Origin: Pusillimonas sp. T2
GTDB lineage: Bacteria; Pseudomonadota; Gammaproteobacteria; Burkholderiales; Burkholderiaceae_B
DNA: 64,000 nucleotides
Assembly: GCF_002236805.1 (NCBI RefSeq)
Contig: NZ_NIQA01000010.1
Span: forward strand, 1 to 64,000
Direction of reading: 5' to 3'
Part shown: positions 17,972 through 29,519 of the stretch, one piece after another
Position numbering within the stretch: position 1 is the first letter of the stretch
How the letters are laid out: each line of letters starts with the position of its first letter
Translations under genes and position numbers: made by a program
Notes under the pieces: generated by a model
What the model was told of the DNA's origin: nothing
What the model saw: the letters and a program-made list of their open reading frames with translations, nothing else
Databases searched by the model: none

Positions 17972-18328
17972 ATGAAAGAGAAAACTCGCCCTGCCGACAT
18001 ATATATGCGCTTTTTGCAGTTGGCCGAGTCTTTACGCGGTTTGCCGTCGTTGCCAGCGCTTGACCCATTAGAAGAACGTATTTTGCAAATGGTTGCTTTT
18101 GCAGCTAAAGAAGCCAGCCGCCTTTCGGTACGCGACATGATGGCGTATTCCGAGCTGGGTTCGCCTGCAACCATTCATAACCGGTTAAAGTCGATGCGTG
18201 CAAAGGGTTGGATCATGTTGACGGATACTGAAGACTCGCGTCGTAAGCAAGTTACTCTGACTCAGGCCGCCTTGCTGCACTTCGACAAACTTTCTAAGTG
18301 CCTTGTTCAGGCAGCTAAGGAAGCCTGA
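17972..18328 (+). CDS. Small winged-helix DNA-binding protein, MarR-like
   Basis: A 118-residue protein whose centre reads as a winged helix: LSVRDMMAYSELGSPATIHNRLKSMRAKGWIML, then the charged wing TEDSRRKQVTLT. The N- and C-terminal helices could form a dimer interface as in MarR proteins. It stands alone with its own terminator at 18381. The target is unknown. Confidence 0.7.
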   Translation: MKEKTRPADIYMRFLQLAESLRGLPSLPALDPLEERILQMVAFAAKEASRLSVRDMMAYSELGSPATIHNRLKSMRAKGWIMLTDTEDSRRKQVTLTQAALLHFDKLSKCLVQAAKEA

Positions 18329-18380
18329 TAATACTACTTTTTAGTACGAAATGCGTCGCGACTACTTCACCCAGATGAAT

Positions 18381-18406
18381 CCGGCTTTTATAGCCGGGTT
18401 TTTTAT
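18381..18406 (+). terminator. Rho-independent terminator
   Basis: CCGGCT and AGCCGG pair around TTTAT and are followed by GTTTTTTATT on the plus strand. It serves the winged-helix gene and separates it from the convergent mnmE. Confidence 0.85.
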
Positions 18407-18420
18407 TGGCTCGACGTAAA

Positions 18421-19779
18421 TCACTTCCCAATACAAAAACTCGAAAAGATTTCACCTAAGAGATCGTCGCTGGTGAACTGGCCGGTGATGCTGCAGAGGG
18501 CTTCGTGGGCTAGCCTGAGCTCTTCGGCGAACAGGTCTAGAACGCTGTCGTTGTGTTGCGCATGGCGTGCGGCGAGGTCAATGTGCTCGGCAGCAAGCTT
18601 TAAGGCTTTAACGTGGCGTTCACGGGCCAGCCAGGGTGATTCTGATGTGGGCTTCCAGCCGGCGATGTCCAGCAGGCGCTGGCGCAGTTGGTCTAGCCCG
18701 TCGCCTGTTTTGGCCGAGATGTACAGCACCGAATCAGAAGACACAGGTTTGCCTGGCGCAAGATCAAGCTTATTGAATACTTTAAGCACCGGGGTGCGTG
18801 CGGGCAAACGGCGGGTGATGTCGATGTCTAGAGGGTTTTCTTCTGCGCGGATGTCTTGCAGATGAATAATGACATTGGCCTTTTCGATTTCGGCCCAACT
18901 GCGCTCAATACCAATGCGTTCGACCGTGTCGTCGGTTTCGCGCAGGCCGGCCGTGTCGATAATATGAATAGGCACGCCCTGGATATGAATTTGCTGCACG
19001 ACCTTGTCGCGGGTGGTACCCGCCACCGGCGTGACGATGGCAACCTCGTCGCCGGCCAGGGCGTTAAGCAAACTGGATTTCCCCACATTGGGTTGGCCGG
19101 CCAGCACTACGTGCAGGCCTTCGCGCAAGATCATGCCCTGCCCGGCCTGGCGTAGCAGGTGGTCTAGGTCGGCCTGCAGGCTATGCAGTTGTTCGCGTGC
19201 CTGGTACTTCTCAAGGAACTCGATTTCTTCTTCGGGGAAGTCGAGCGTGGCTTCGACCAGCATGCGCAGATGCACAATACGGTCGTCAAGTTCATGTACC
19301 TGTTGCGAGAAAGCGCCGCTGAGCGAGGCCATGGCGCTGCGGGCTGCCGCTTCGGAAGAGGCCTCGATCAAGTCGGCCACGGCCTCGGCCTGCGCCAGGT
19401 CGAGACGTTCGTTAAGGAAGGCACGGTGAGTGAACTCGCCCGGCTCGGCGTGCCGTAGACCAAATGGGGCCCCGGCTTCAAGGCAGCGGTCGAGCAGGCG
19501 CCGCAGTACCGCCGGTCCGCCATGGCCTTGCAGCTCAAGAACATCTTCGCCGGTATATGAGTGGGGGGCGGGAAAGTACAGCACGATGCCCTTGTCGATG
19601 GGCTGGCCGTGCTGGTCGTCGAAGCTGAGATAGTGCGCGTGGCGTGGCTTTAACGGCGTACTGAATAACTGGCTGATCAGCGGCGCCAGGTTCCGGCCTG
19701 AAACCCGGATGACGCCAATACCGCCTTGCCCGGGCGCGGTGGCAATGGCGACGATGGGTTCGTGAGCGTGTGCAACCAT
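18421..19779 (-). CDS. mnmE: tRNA modification GTPase MnmE
   Basis: Partner of MnmG in wobble-uridine modification. The N-terminal tetrahydrofolate-binding domain covers about residues 1-120, helical regions flank an inserted G domain with [16 protein letters not shown] (G1, about 226), DTAGLRET (G3) and NKLD (G4), and the protein ends in CIGK, the conserved C-terminal Cys motif. Length 452 is normal. It is the last gene of the rpmH-rnpA-yidD-yidC-mnmE series. Confidence 0.97.
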   Translation of the reverse strand: MVAHAHEPIVAIATAPGQGGIGVIRVSGRNLAPLISQLFSTPLKPRHAHYLSFDDQHGQPIDKGIVLYFPAPHSYTGEDVLELQGHGGPAVLRRLLDRCLEAGAPFGLRHAEPGEFTHRAFLNERLDLAQAEAVADLIEASSEAAARSAMASLSGAFSQQVHELDDRIVHLRMLVEATLDFPEEEIEFLEKYQAREQLHSLQADLDHLLRQAGQGMILREGLHVVLAGQPNVGKSSLLNALAGDEVAIVTPVAGTTRDKVVQQIHIQGVPIHIIDTAGLRETDDTVERIGIERSWAEIEKANVIIHLQDIRAEENPLDIDITRRLPARTPVLKVFNKLDLAPGKPVSSDSVLYISAKTGDGLDQLRQRLLDIAGWKPTSESPWLARERHVKALKLAAEHIDLAARHAQHNDSVLDLFAEELRLAHEALCSITGQFTSDDLLGEIFSSFCIGK

Positions 19780-19833
19780 AGTAAAACCTGCCGGCCAATA
19801 GACTTGCCGGGCCTCTGGGGCCCGGCAATAAGG

Positions 19834-21525
19834 TTAGCGATGTGCTTTTGCCTTTTTAGTTTCCTGATCGAGCTTGTGCATGATGTACCGTTGCTGAGCG
19901 ATAGAGATCGCGTTATTCACAACCCAGTACAGCACCAGACCGGCGGGGAAGAAGAACATCATGCCGCCGAACACCAGAGGCATCAGCATCATGATGCGCG
20001 CTTGCATTGGGTCGGGAGGCGTTGGGTTCAGTTTAATTTGCAGGAACATGGTCGCCATCATGATGGCGGGCAAAATAAACCACGGATCGCGCGCTGCCAA
20101 GTCGTGAATCCAGAGGATCCAGGGGGCGCCGCGCATTTCGACGCTGCCCAGCAACACCCAGTACAAGGCGATGAACACCGGAATCTGGATCACCATGGGC
20201 AAGCAGCCGCCCAGCGGGTTGATTTTTTCGGTGCGGTACATCTCCATCATGGCCTGGTTCAGTTTGGCGCGGTCGTCGCCAAATTTTTCACGCAGGGCCT
20301 GAAGGCGCGGTGTGACCTGCTTCATTTTGGCCATCGAGCGGTAGCTGGCGGCAGACAGGGGGTAGAACACCAGTTTGATCAGGATGGTGAGGACGACGAT
20401 TGTCCAGCCCCAGTTACCCAGGAAGCTGTGCAGCCAGGTCATGAGCTTGAACAACGGCTTCGAAATGATGGTCAGGAAACCGTAGTCGACCACGACGTCG
20501 AGCCCGGGGGCAACGGCTTGCATGGCGTCTTGGTCTTGCGGGCCAACCCACAATTGCGATGTGACCGATACGGTGTCGCCAGGCGCAACTGTTGAAGTAG
20601 GCTCGATGCTGCGGATGGCATACAGGTTGTTGTCGACGCGCAAGGCCTCGTTGTAACGGGTTTTGCCTTCAGTGGGTATCCAGGCGCTGGCAAAGTAATG
20701 CTGCACCATGGCGATCCAGCCGTCATCGGCCTGCTTGATGTAAGTGGCTTTGTTTTTGTCGATGTTAGAGAAGGTGATCTTTTGGTACTTCTCTTCTTGC
20801 GAATAGACCGCAGGCCCGGTAAATGTGTTGTAGAAGAACGAGGTGTCGGGTGGGTCGTTGCCGTCGCGCGTGAGCTGCAAGTAAACCGATGGCGTTACAG
20901 CTGTCGCGCCGGTATTCTGGATGTCGTGCTTGACGTGGATGTTGTAGCTACCGCGTTCAAGTGTATAGGTTTTGGTGACTTTGACGCCGTCGGATTCGGC
21001 TTCGAAGACGACATCAAGGCGGTCACCGGTCAGGGTCTTTTCAGACGAAACCAGGCGGAATGGGGTGAGGTGCGTAGGAAAGCTTTGACCGGCCGGCGCC
21101 CCGACGACGCCTGTTTGCGCGACATAGAAAGAATTGGGTTTGTTGTCGAGCAGCACCATTGGGCCGCTGGTATTGTCAAACCCGTCAAATTTCGACAGCT
21201 CGGCTTTAACCAGTTGGGCGCCTACTGTGTCGAAAGTCAGCTTGTAGACATCGGTTGTGATGTCGACTTTCTCGCCGGCGGGTAAAGCGCTGCCTGAAGA
21301 ATCAGGGACGTTTTCGTTGGTGCCGGGCGCGGCTGGGGCACCGGCTGGAACGCCTGCCTGGGCGGCATCGGCCGAGGCAGCGGCTGTTTGGGCGGGTTCG
21401 CTTTGTGTCGTAGCGGGCGCACCGGTAAACAGCGATGGCATGCCATTATGCACTTGCCAGTTGTTCCATAGCAGCAAGAGCGAAAACGAGAATATGATCC
21501 AGAGGAGGGTGCGTCGGATATCCAT
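19834..21525 (-). CDS. yidC: Membrane protein insertase YidC
   Basis: Inserts and folds inner-membrane proteins, alone or with Sec. The start at 21525 (MDIRRTLLW) matches the conserved N-terminal membrane anchor; an in-frame ATG nine codons upstream is less likely. After the anchor come a Pro/Ala-rich linker, the large periplasmic beta domain (about 60-330) and the five-helix core with GNWGWTIVVLTILIKL, the hydrophilic-groove Arg in SYRSMAKMK, and MPLVFGGMMFFFPAGLVLYWVVNN near the C-terminus. Length 563 is typical for betaproteobacteria. Confidence 0.97.
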   Translation of the reverse strand: MDIRRTLLWIIFSFSLLLLWNNWQVHNGMPSLFTGAPATTQSEPAQTAAASADAAQAGVPAGAPAAPGTNENVPDSSGSALPAGEKVDITTDVYKLTFDTVGAQLVKAELSKFDGFDNTSGPMVLLDNKPNSFYVAQTGVVGAPAGQSFPTHLTPFRLVSSEKTLTGDRLDVVFEAESDGVKVTKTYTLERGSYNIHVKHDIQNTGATAVTPSVYLQLTRDGNDPPDTSFFYNTFTGPAVYSQEEKYQKITFSNIDKNKATYIKQADDGWIAMVQHYFASAWIPTEGKTRYNEALRVDNNLYAIRSIEPTSTVAPGDTVSVTSQLWVGPQDQDAMQAVAPGLDVVVDYGFLTIISKPLFKLMTWLHSFLGNWGWTIVVLTILIKLVFYPLSAASYRSMAKMKQVTPRLQALREKFGDDRAKLNQAMMEMYRTEKINPLGGCLPMVIQIPVFIALYWVLLGSVEMRGAPWILWIHDLAARDPWFILPAIMMATMFLQIKLNPTPPDPMQARIMMLMPLVFGGMMFFFPAGLVLYWVVNNAISIAQQRYIMHKLDQETKKAKAHR

Positions 21526-21595
21526 AGCGCCTGTTCGTAGGTTAAAGCACAAAAGCTTGCTAGTTTAACGTAGCCTGCCTGAATGATCTTTTAGA

Positions 21596-21835
21596 TTAAT
21601 GGTTTGAGTGGCCATGCCCATGCCCGGGAACGGGGTCGTGTCCGCCCTGGCACCACGGGTTGCAGCGCCCAATTCGTCTTGCGCCCAGCCACAGGCCCTT
21701 TAGCACCCCATGGGTTTCAATGGCCTGAATGGTGTAAACCGAGCATGTGGGTGTAAACCGGCAACTGTTGCCCACCCACGGGCTTAAAAAGTACCGATAG
21801 AAACGAATGGGGGCGATGACAATGGCTTTCAGCAT
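21596..21835 (-). CDS. yidD: Membrane protein insertion efficiency factor YidD
   Basis: Small 79-residue protein with the family's FYRYFLSPWVGNSCRFTPTC start region and three conserved Cys in CRFTPTCS and GRCNPWC, plus GGHDPVP near the end. It is thought to assist YidC-dependent insertion at the membrane. It overlaps the 3' end of rnpA by 7 bases, the usual arrangement. Confidence 0.95.
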   Translation of the reverse strand: MLKAIVIAPIRFYRYFLSPWVGNSCRFTPTCSVYTIQAIETHGVLKGLWLGARRIGRCNPWCQGGHDPVPGHGHGHSNH

Positions 21836-22194
21836 CGGGCGGCTCGTTCCAGCAGGGTATCGACTTCGACTCGAACTTGTTTTTTAAGTTCGGTTAATGA
21901 AGCAGGCGCCACTTTACTGTGCAACCGGAAGACAAAATCTTTGGGTGGAAGATGTTGACGTTTTAGCCGAAACGCTTCGCGAATGACGCGTTTGATAGCG
22001 TTACGCGTAACCGCTTGTGCGGCATAGCGTTTTGCAATAATAAGCCCGAGTCGCGCACCATTTTCGTTGGTGGTTACTTCGCGGGGCGTATTTAAAACAA
22101 GCATAGCCCCTCGGGCAACACGTTTGCCCTTTAGGGCAAGCGCGAATTCGGAGGGGCGGTGCAGGCGCGCCGCCGGTGTGAACGTGGCACGCAT
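21829..22194 (-). CDS. rnpA: Ribonuclease P protein component
   Basis: Protein subunit of RNase P, which matures tRNA 5' ends together with the RNA subunit. The signature RNAIKRVIREAFRL lies near residues 68-81. The true start is taken at 22194 (MRATFTPAARLHRPSEF), which gives 121 residues and aligns with the conserved FxxxxRLxxxxEF start. The open frame extends 34 codons upstream into the space towards rpmH, but that part has no family resemblance. It lies 40 bases after rpmH. Confidence 0.95.
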   Translation of the reverse strand: MRATFTPAARLHRPSEFALALKGKRVARGAMLVLNTPREVTTNENGARLGLIIAKRYAAQAVTRNAIKRVIREAFRLKRQHLPPKDFVFRLHSKVAPASLTELKKQVRVEVDTLLERAARC

Positions 22195-22234
22195 CGGGAG
22201 CTGGCAGGGGCCGTTTGTGGCCGAGGGCGTTGCC

Positions 22235-22369
22235 TTAGACAGCCAGACGCTTGCGACCCTTGGCGCGGCGAGCATTAAGTACGGCGCGACCACCACGGGT
22301 TTTCATGCGAACGAGAAAGCCGTGAGTACGCTTGCGACGGGTAACAGAAGGTTGGAAAGTGCGTTTCAT
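22235..22369 (-). CDS. rpmH: 50S ribosomal protein L34
   Basis: A 44-residue basic protein read on the minus strand, starting MKRTFQPS and containing [19 protein letters not shown] and [11 protein letters not shown], which is diagnostic of L34. It is the first gene of the leftward rpmH-rnpA-yidD-yidC-mnmE operon and divergent from dnaA. Its stop is at 22235-22237 and its ATG at 22367-22369. Confidence 0.98.
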   Translation of the reverse strand: MKRTFQPSVTRRKRTHGFLVRMKTRGGRAVLNARRAKGRKRLAV

Positions 22370-22501
22370 GGCGCTATGCCTTTGGTTGTGCCTTGGTTAA
22401 GACTTTGTTAAAAAATTCTGGGAAAGCCTGCTATTTCACCAAATTAAGTATGAATAGTCAAGTGCTTAGCGTAATTACGCATGGTCTGTTACGACCGCCC
22501 T

Positions 22502-22510
22502 TGTGGATAA
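22502..22510 (-). promoter_or_regulatory. DnaA box upstream of dnaA
   Basis: TGTGGATAA is a perfect DnaA box 47 bases before the chosen dnaA start, suited to autoregulation. The rest of the 187-base rpmH-dnaA gap shows no second good box, so I do not favour it as the origin. Confidence 0.6.
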
Positions 22511-22556
22511 CTTGTCCACCAACAGGGTAGAATCGAGGTTTACTGAAGTGGTGCAC

Positions 22557-24020
22557 ATGAAAGATTTTTGGCAATCCTGCATTCAACGCCTAGAGCAAGA
22601 CCTACCCCCGCAACAGATCAGTGCCTGGATACGCCCGCTTGTACCGGTCGCGTACGACGAGGCCAGTGCTGTGTTGCGCGTGGCAGCGCCTAATCGCTTT
22701 AAGCTTGATTGGGTGCGCAAAAACTTTTCGCATCAAATCGAATCCCTCGCCACCGAATGGTTCGACAAGCCCGTGCAAGTGTCGTTTGAATTGGCCACGG
22801 CAGCCAACGGTGCGGCGCGCACCCCTGCTGCGGGCCCGGCCAGTATGGCCGGGGGGGGCGTCACGCCGCCGGCAGCACCATCCGCGAGCCATGGCACATC
22901 ACAGGCTGTGTCGGCGTCAAATGGGCGATCGGTCAATGCACCTTCGTTGTCACCTGCGGTGGCTGCTGCCAACGCAGCTGCCGATATTGCCTACGATCGC
23001 TCCAGCCTGAATACCGACCTGACCTTCGATAACTTCGTCACAGGTAAAGCTAACCAGTTGGCGCGCGCCGCTGCCATCCAGGTCGCACAAAACCCTGGTG
23101 TGTCTTATAACCCGCTGTTCTTGTACGGCGGTGTCGGTTTGGGTAAAACCCACCTTATTCACGCCATTGGCAATGCCCTGCTTAAAGACAACAGTTCTGC
23201 CCGGGTGCGCTATGTGCATGCTGACCAGTATGTGTCCGACGTCGTCAAGGCCTACCAGCGTAAAGCCTTCGATGAGTTCAAGCGTTATTACCATTCTCTC
23301 GATTTGCTGTTGATCGACGATATCCAATTCTTTGCCGGTAAAAACCGGACACAAGAAGAGTTCTTCTATGCGTTTGAAGCCATGGTAGCCAAGCGCAAGC
23401 AAATCATTATTACGTCAGACACCTACCCGAAAGAGCTGGCTAATATCGATAGCCGTCTTATCTCGCGTTTTGATTCCGGCTTGACGGTAGCCATCGAGCC
23501 TCCAGAGCTTGAAATGCGCGTGGCTATTTTGTTGCGCAAGGCCGAGACCGAAAACGTCACCATGCCCGAAGAGGTCGCGTTCTTTATTGCCAAGCATTTG
23601 CGTAGCAACGTGCGCGAGCTTGAAGGCGCGTTGCGCAAGGTGTTGGCATATGCGCGCTTTCATGGCCGCGAAGTGCTTACTGTAGAAGTATGTAAAGAAG
23701 CCCTTAAAGATTTGCTGTCGGTGTCGAACGGGCAAATCACCGTCGAGAATATTCAGAAGACTGTGGCCGACTTTTATAAGATCAAAGTGGCTGACATGTA
23801 TTCAAAACGTCGACCGGCTAATATTGCCATGCCGCGCCAGGTGGCCATGTATTTGGCTAAAGAACTGACTCAAAAAAGCTTGCCCGAAATCGGCGATCTT
23901 TTCGGGGGCCGGGATCACACCACGGTGCTGCACGCTGTACGTAAAATTTCCGATGCACGGTCAAAAAATTCCGAGCTGAACCACGCCTTACATGTATTAG
24001 AACAAACCTTAAAAGGATAA
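22557..24020 (+). CDS. dnaA: Chromosomal replication initiator protein DnaA
   Basis: ATP-dependent initiator that binds DnaA boxes and opens the origin. Domain I starts [16 protein letters not shown]; a Pro/Ala/Ser-rich linker follows; the AAA+ domain has Walker [14 protein letters not shown] (about 189), Walker [11 protein letters not shown] and the arginine-finger region [11 protein letters not shown]; domain IV has the signature [15 protein letters not shown] start at ATG 22557, giving 487 residues; an upstream in-frame TTG region would swallow the DnaA box. dnaN follows after 2 bases. Confidence 0.97.
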   Translation: MKDFWQSCIQRLEQDLPPQQISAWIRPLVPVAYDEASAVLRVAAPNRFKLDWVRKNFSHQIESLATEWFDKPVQVSFELATAANGAARTPAAGPASMAGGGVTPPAAPSASHGTSQAVSASNGRSVNAPSLSPAVAAANAAADIAYDRSSLNTDLTFDNFVTGKANQLARAAAIQVAQNPGVSYNPLFLYGGVGLGKTHLIHAIGNALLKDNSSARVRYVHADQYVSDVVKAYQRKAFDEFKRYYHSLDLLLIDDIQFFAGKNRTQEEFFYAFEAMVAKRKQIIITSDTYPKELANIDSRLISRFDSGLTVAIEPPELEMRVAILLRKAETENVTMPEEVAFFIAKHLRSNVRELEGALRKVLAYARFHGREVLTVEVCKEALKDLLSVSNGQITVENIQKTVADFYKIKVADMYSKRRPANIAMPRQVAMYLAKELTQKSLPEIGDLFGGRDHTTVLHAVRKISDARSKNSELNHALHVLEQTLKG

Positions 24021-24022
24021 CC

Positions 24023-25132
24023 ATGCAACTCGTACAAACGACTCGCGATGCGTTGTTGAAGCCGCTTTCGACGGTAGCCGGCATTGTTGAACGGCGCAAC
24101 ACCATGCCTATTCTTGCCAACGTGCTGTTGCGCAAAAACGGGAATCAGGTTTCGTTTCTGGCCACCGACCTGGAAGTACAGATTACGACTCATGCAGACT
24201 TTGGTGTGGGTGACGAGACTGAGTCGACGACAGTTGCGGCACGCAAGTTAATGGATATTTTGCGTGCCCTGCCTGATGCCAACGACGTCAAACTGGCGCT
24301 TAGCGCCGGCAAGCTATCCATTCAGTCGGGTAAAAGTCGTTTTGCGTTGCAAACCTTGCCTGCGGGCGATTACCCCACCGTATCGCAACCCGAAGCCTGG
24401 GACGTATCTTTTTCGTTGCCACAAAAAACACTCAAGCATTTGTTCAACATGGTGCACTTTGCCATGGCGCAACAAGACATCCGTTATTACCTTAACGGCT
24501 TGTTGTTTGTATTCGAGCCGGGCCTGGTCCGCACCGTGGCTACCGATGGCCACCGTTTGGCGCACTGTGCAGCAGCGGTCGAAGGCATCGAGCAAAAGCA
24601 CGACGTGATTGTGCCGCGTAAAACCGTGCTTGAAATGCAGCGGTTGCTTGGCGAGGTCGATGACCTGGTGCAAGTCGACGTCGCATCGGGCCAAATCCGG
24701 TTCCGCTTTGGTGATGTCGAGCTTATTTCCAAGTTGGTCGAAGGCAAGTTCCCCGACTTTACGCGCGTCATTCCTACAACGTATACGCGTCATTTCCAGA
24801 TCCGCCGCGAAGCGCTTCAAGGCAGTTTGCAACGCGCTGCCATTCTGACCACCGACAAGCTCAAGGGTGTGCGCGTCCAGTTGGGCGATAACGTGCTTAA
24901 AGTGTCCTCAACCAATGCCGAGCAGGAAGAGGCCCAGGAAGAGATCGATATCGATTACGGGCACGAGGCGCTCGACGTGGGCTTTAACGTCAGCTATTTG
25001 CTCGATGTGTTGTCGAATGTAAAAACCGAAGAAGTACGTTGGTCGGTTCAACCCGATCCAAACTCCTCGGCCCTTATTACCTTGCCCGATGACGACCAGT
25101 TCAAGTATGTCGTCATGCCCATGCGCATTTAA
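24023..25132 (+). CDS. dnaN: DNA polymerase III beta sliding clamp
   Basis: Dimeric ring that holds polymerase III on DNA. The 369-residue length and three-domain repeat are standard; it opens MQLVQTTRDALLKPLSTVAGIVERR and ends YVVMPMRI with the conserved MPMR(I/L) terminus of the binding cleft. It is translationally close to dnaA (2-base gap). Confidence 0.97.
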   Translation: MQLVQTTRDALLKPLSTVAGIVERRNTMPILANVLLRKNGNQVSFLATDLEVQITTHADFGVGDETESTTVAARKLMDILRALPDANDVKLALSAGKLSIQSGKSRFALQTLPAGDYPTVSQPEAWDVSFSLPQKTLKHLFNMVHFAMAQQDIRYYLNGLLFVFEPGLVRTVATDGHRLAHCAAAVEGIEQKHDVIVPRKTVLEMQRLLGEVDDLVQVDVASGQIRFRFGDVELISKLVEGKFPDFTRVIPTTYTRHFQIRREALQGSLQRAAILTTDKLKGVRVQLGDNVLKVSSTNAEQEEAQEEIDIDYGHEALDVGFNVSYLLDVLSNVKTEEVRWSVQPDPNSSALITLPDDDQFKYVVMPMRI

Positions 25133-25157
25133 GCGCTGGCCGTTGCCCGCCCGTTGT

Positions 25158-25190
25158 CGCGACGCCGGCGCACACGTTGTGCCCGTCGCG
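25158..25190. other. GC-rich stem-loop between dnaN and gyrB
   Basis: CGCGACG (25158-25164) pairs with CGTCGCG (25184-25190), and inside it GGCGCACA faces TTGTGCC. No T run follows, so it is not a standard terminator; it may modulate read-through from dnaN into gyrB or RNA stability. Confidence 0.45.
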
Positions 25191-25211
25191 GCGATTGCCC
25201 GATTTATATAA

Positions 25212-27677
<2,466 letters not shown>

Positions 27678-27741
27678 TTTTTGTAGGGCTTTTTTAGGTC
27701 CTGGGTAAATCTTTCGTTTTGCTAGTTTGGCTTGAGGTTGG

Positions 27742-27772
27742 AAGCGGCTCCTTTTGGGGCCGTTTTCTTTTT
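27742..27772 (+). terminator. Rho-independent terminator after gyrB
   Basis: CGGCTCC and GGGGCCG pair around TTTT, extended outward by AA/TT and one G-T pair, followed by TTTTCTTTTT. It lies about 65 bases beyond the gyrB stop. Confidence 0.8.
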
Positions 27773-27833
27773 GGGCGGCTGAGGTGCGTTGTTAAGTTGG
27801 TGTTGGATATGCGCGGGTGTAATGGTTTGCGCT

Positions 27834-28045
27834 GCGCCGTCGTGGCCTGGGCAGGCCCGGCGGGACATCGCACGGCCCTTCGGGCTACCCGGTAAACGCA
27901 TACTGGACGGGGCGTGCGCGAAACTCGCCGGCTCGACCCGGTGGGTCGAAAACGCCGGCTCAAACAGTCGCGCACTTGCACCCCCGTCCAGTGTGCGTTT
28001 ACCGGCGTGCTCAAGCCCTTGGGCCCACCCAGGCCACGACGGCGC
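27834..28045. repeat. 212-bp nested inverted repeat in the gap after gyrB
   Basis: The outer arms GCGCCGTCGTGGCCTGGG (27834-27851) and its reverse complement (28028-28045) are identical over 18 bases. A second pair of arms, GGTAAACGCA(T/C)ACTGGACG, follows inward (from 27891 on the left, up to about 28002 on the right). The apex is a hairpin TCGACCC/GGGTCGA at 27933-27949 flanked on both sides by GCCGGC. The rest of the gap from 27678 to 28325 shows no credible gene. It is GC-rich and unlike its surroundings; a repeated intergenic element or structured RNA is possible. Confidence 0.75.
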
Positions 28046-28325
28046 CGGGCAAGGAAGTTTTCGCCCAGCACCTGATGCAGCGCTCAGGCATCGGCACTGC
28101 TGGCACCGGATTTCAGGCGACCCAAATAATTGAGCGGGATTCGGATAAACTGACATCCGGGAAAAATGTGAGAATTTCGTGGAAACCCTCACAAACGCTG
28201 AACAAGTCGCTGATTCAATAAGCTGCGCCTATTCGGAGTTTTGAAACCGTACAAATTTTCTAAAAAACTTGCTGGCCTTGGCCCAAATAAACATACAACG
28301 GATGGCGAGTTAAGCGAGAGGCGCA

Positions 28326-28607
28326 ATGCAAGAAGTATGGGATTGGTTGTTAGTGAACCCAGCGCGGTTTTTGGTGGTGATATCGCTGGTGGTGACATGG
28401 CTTGTTTGCGTGGCGGAGTATCAAGGACGTAAATCGGGTGGCTCCGGTTGGTTAACGTTAGCCCGGATTTCGGTAGGGGCAATATTTACAATGGTCACGG
28501 CCGTGGTTGCTGGCTTTTTTGGCGGTGTGGGTGCGTTCTTTGGTTATTTAGTGCTGCAAGCTTTTGTTTGTGTGTTGATCCCCATCGTTTGGGTAGAAAA
28601 AATTTAG
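28326..28607 (+). CDS. Small membrane protein, unknown function
   Basis: A 93-residue hydrophobic protein with three likely membrane segments (about 13-30, 45-65 and 68-90) and a glycine-rich turn. A GAGAGG ribosome site precedes ATG 28326, and the epimerase gene follows after 16 bases, which suggests co-transcription. I recognise no family. Confidence 0.6.
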   Translation: MQEVWDWLLVNPARFLVVISLVVTWLVCVAEYQGRKSGGSGWLTLARISVGAIFTMVTAVVAGFFGGVGAFFGYLVLQAFVCVLIPIVWVEKI

Positions 28608-28623
28608 CGTTGCACGAATATAG

Positions 28624-29496
28624 ATGAATACGTTATTGCTGGTTGGCGGTGACTTATGTGTGCGGACCGCAAAAATGCTGGACCCGCAGCAGTGGCACTG
28701 CATTGGTTTGCGTCGCCGTCATATGGTGTCGGGCCCCGACGACCCTGTGACGTGGTATCGGGCAGATCTGCAAGACCCGGCCAGTTTGTCTTTTCTGCGC
28801 GATGGGGCGGTTCCCGAGGTTACGCATATTTTGTATGCGCCCTCACCCGACAGCCGCACAAGTGCTGACTATGCCAGTGTGTACCCACAAGGTCTTTCAA
28901 GGCTTCTGAGCAGCCTTTCGGCGTCTTGCCTTGGCCGCCTTCAGCGCTGCGTTTTGGTGGGTTCGTCGGCCGTTTGGGGGCCGTCTGATGAATGGGTGGA
29001 TGAAGGCTCGCCTGTTCAGGCGACGAATTTCCGGGCTCAGGCGATATTGGATGCAGAAGCTGCGCTGAATGCGATGTTGCCGCGCGGCGTGGGTGTTGCG
29101 TTGCGTTTGTCGGGTTTATATGGCCCCGGGCGAATGTATTTGGTTAATGGGTTGCGTGCGGGTAAGGTGATTGCGCCGGAGGGCCCCGGGCACTGGGCGA
29201 ACCGGATTCACATTGACGATGCCGCGCGAGCCTGTGCCCACCTTTTGACGCTGCGCGAGCCCGAACCGGTTTACATCGGGACGGATGATCACCCGACCCA
29301 GACTGCCGAGTTTTATGAGGCGGTGGCGAAATTGGCAGGGGTGCCTGCACCACAGCGGCAGCCAAAATCACCCGAAGGCAAACGCTTGTCAAACGCTCGG
29401 CTCCGCGCGTCGGGCTGGGCGCCCGCCTGGCCAAATGCGTTGGACTGGTATGCGTCGGAGTTGGGGGCCTTGAAAGGTGGCGTTGACGTTAAGTAA
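28624..29496 (+). CDS. NAD(P)-dependent epimerase/dehydratase-like protein (YeeZ-type SDR)
   Basis: Extended SDR-like protein of 290 residues. The Rossmann start reads MNTLLLVGGDLCVRTAKML, where the usual GxxGxxG is degenerate (GGDLCVR), as seen in atypical SDRs such as YeeZ. VGSSAVWGP holds the Ser region, the usual YxxxK is not obvious (NFRAQAILDAE at its place), LRLSGLYGPGR and RIHIDDAARAC are standard for the NAD-dependent epimerase family. Given the missing catalytic Tyr, it may bind nucleotide without classical redox chemistry. Function unknown. Confidence 0.75.
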   Translation: MNTLLLVGGDLCVRTAKMLDPQQWHCIGLRRRHMVSGPDDPVTWYRADLQDPASLSFLRDGAVPEVTHILYAPSPDSRTSADYASVYPQGLSRLLSSLSASCLGRLQRCVLVGSSAVWGPSDEWVDEGSPVQATNFRAQAILDAEAALNAMLPRGVGVALRLSGLYGPGRMYLVNGLRAGKVIAPEGPGHWANRIHIDDAARACAHLLTLREPEPVYIGTDDHPTQTAEFYEAVAKLAGVPAPQRQPKSPEGKRLSNARLRASGWAPAWPNALDWYASELGALKGGVDVK

Positions 29497-29519
29497 CGTC
29501 GGTCTACGCGAAGCGCGAT

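Noticed and set aside
19726-20595. Rightward 289-codon frame opposite yidC
   Set aside because: It lies wholly antisense to mnmE and yidC, is rich in His/Gln/Gly as expected of a shadow frame, and has no domain pattern.
22380-22556. rpmH-dnaA gap as the replication origin
   Set aside because: Only one good DnaA box (22502-22510) was found, and leftward genes between 8 and 22 kb do not show the C-rich plus strand seen left of 6 kb, so the mnmG side is favoured; not excluded.
27694-28192. Leftward frames of 125 and 156 codons across the inverted repeat
   Set aside because: Arg/Pro-rich translations follow from the GC-rich repeat arms in two frames at once; I treat the sequence as a repeat, not as genes.
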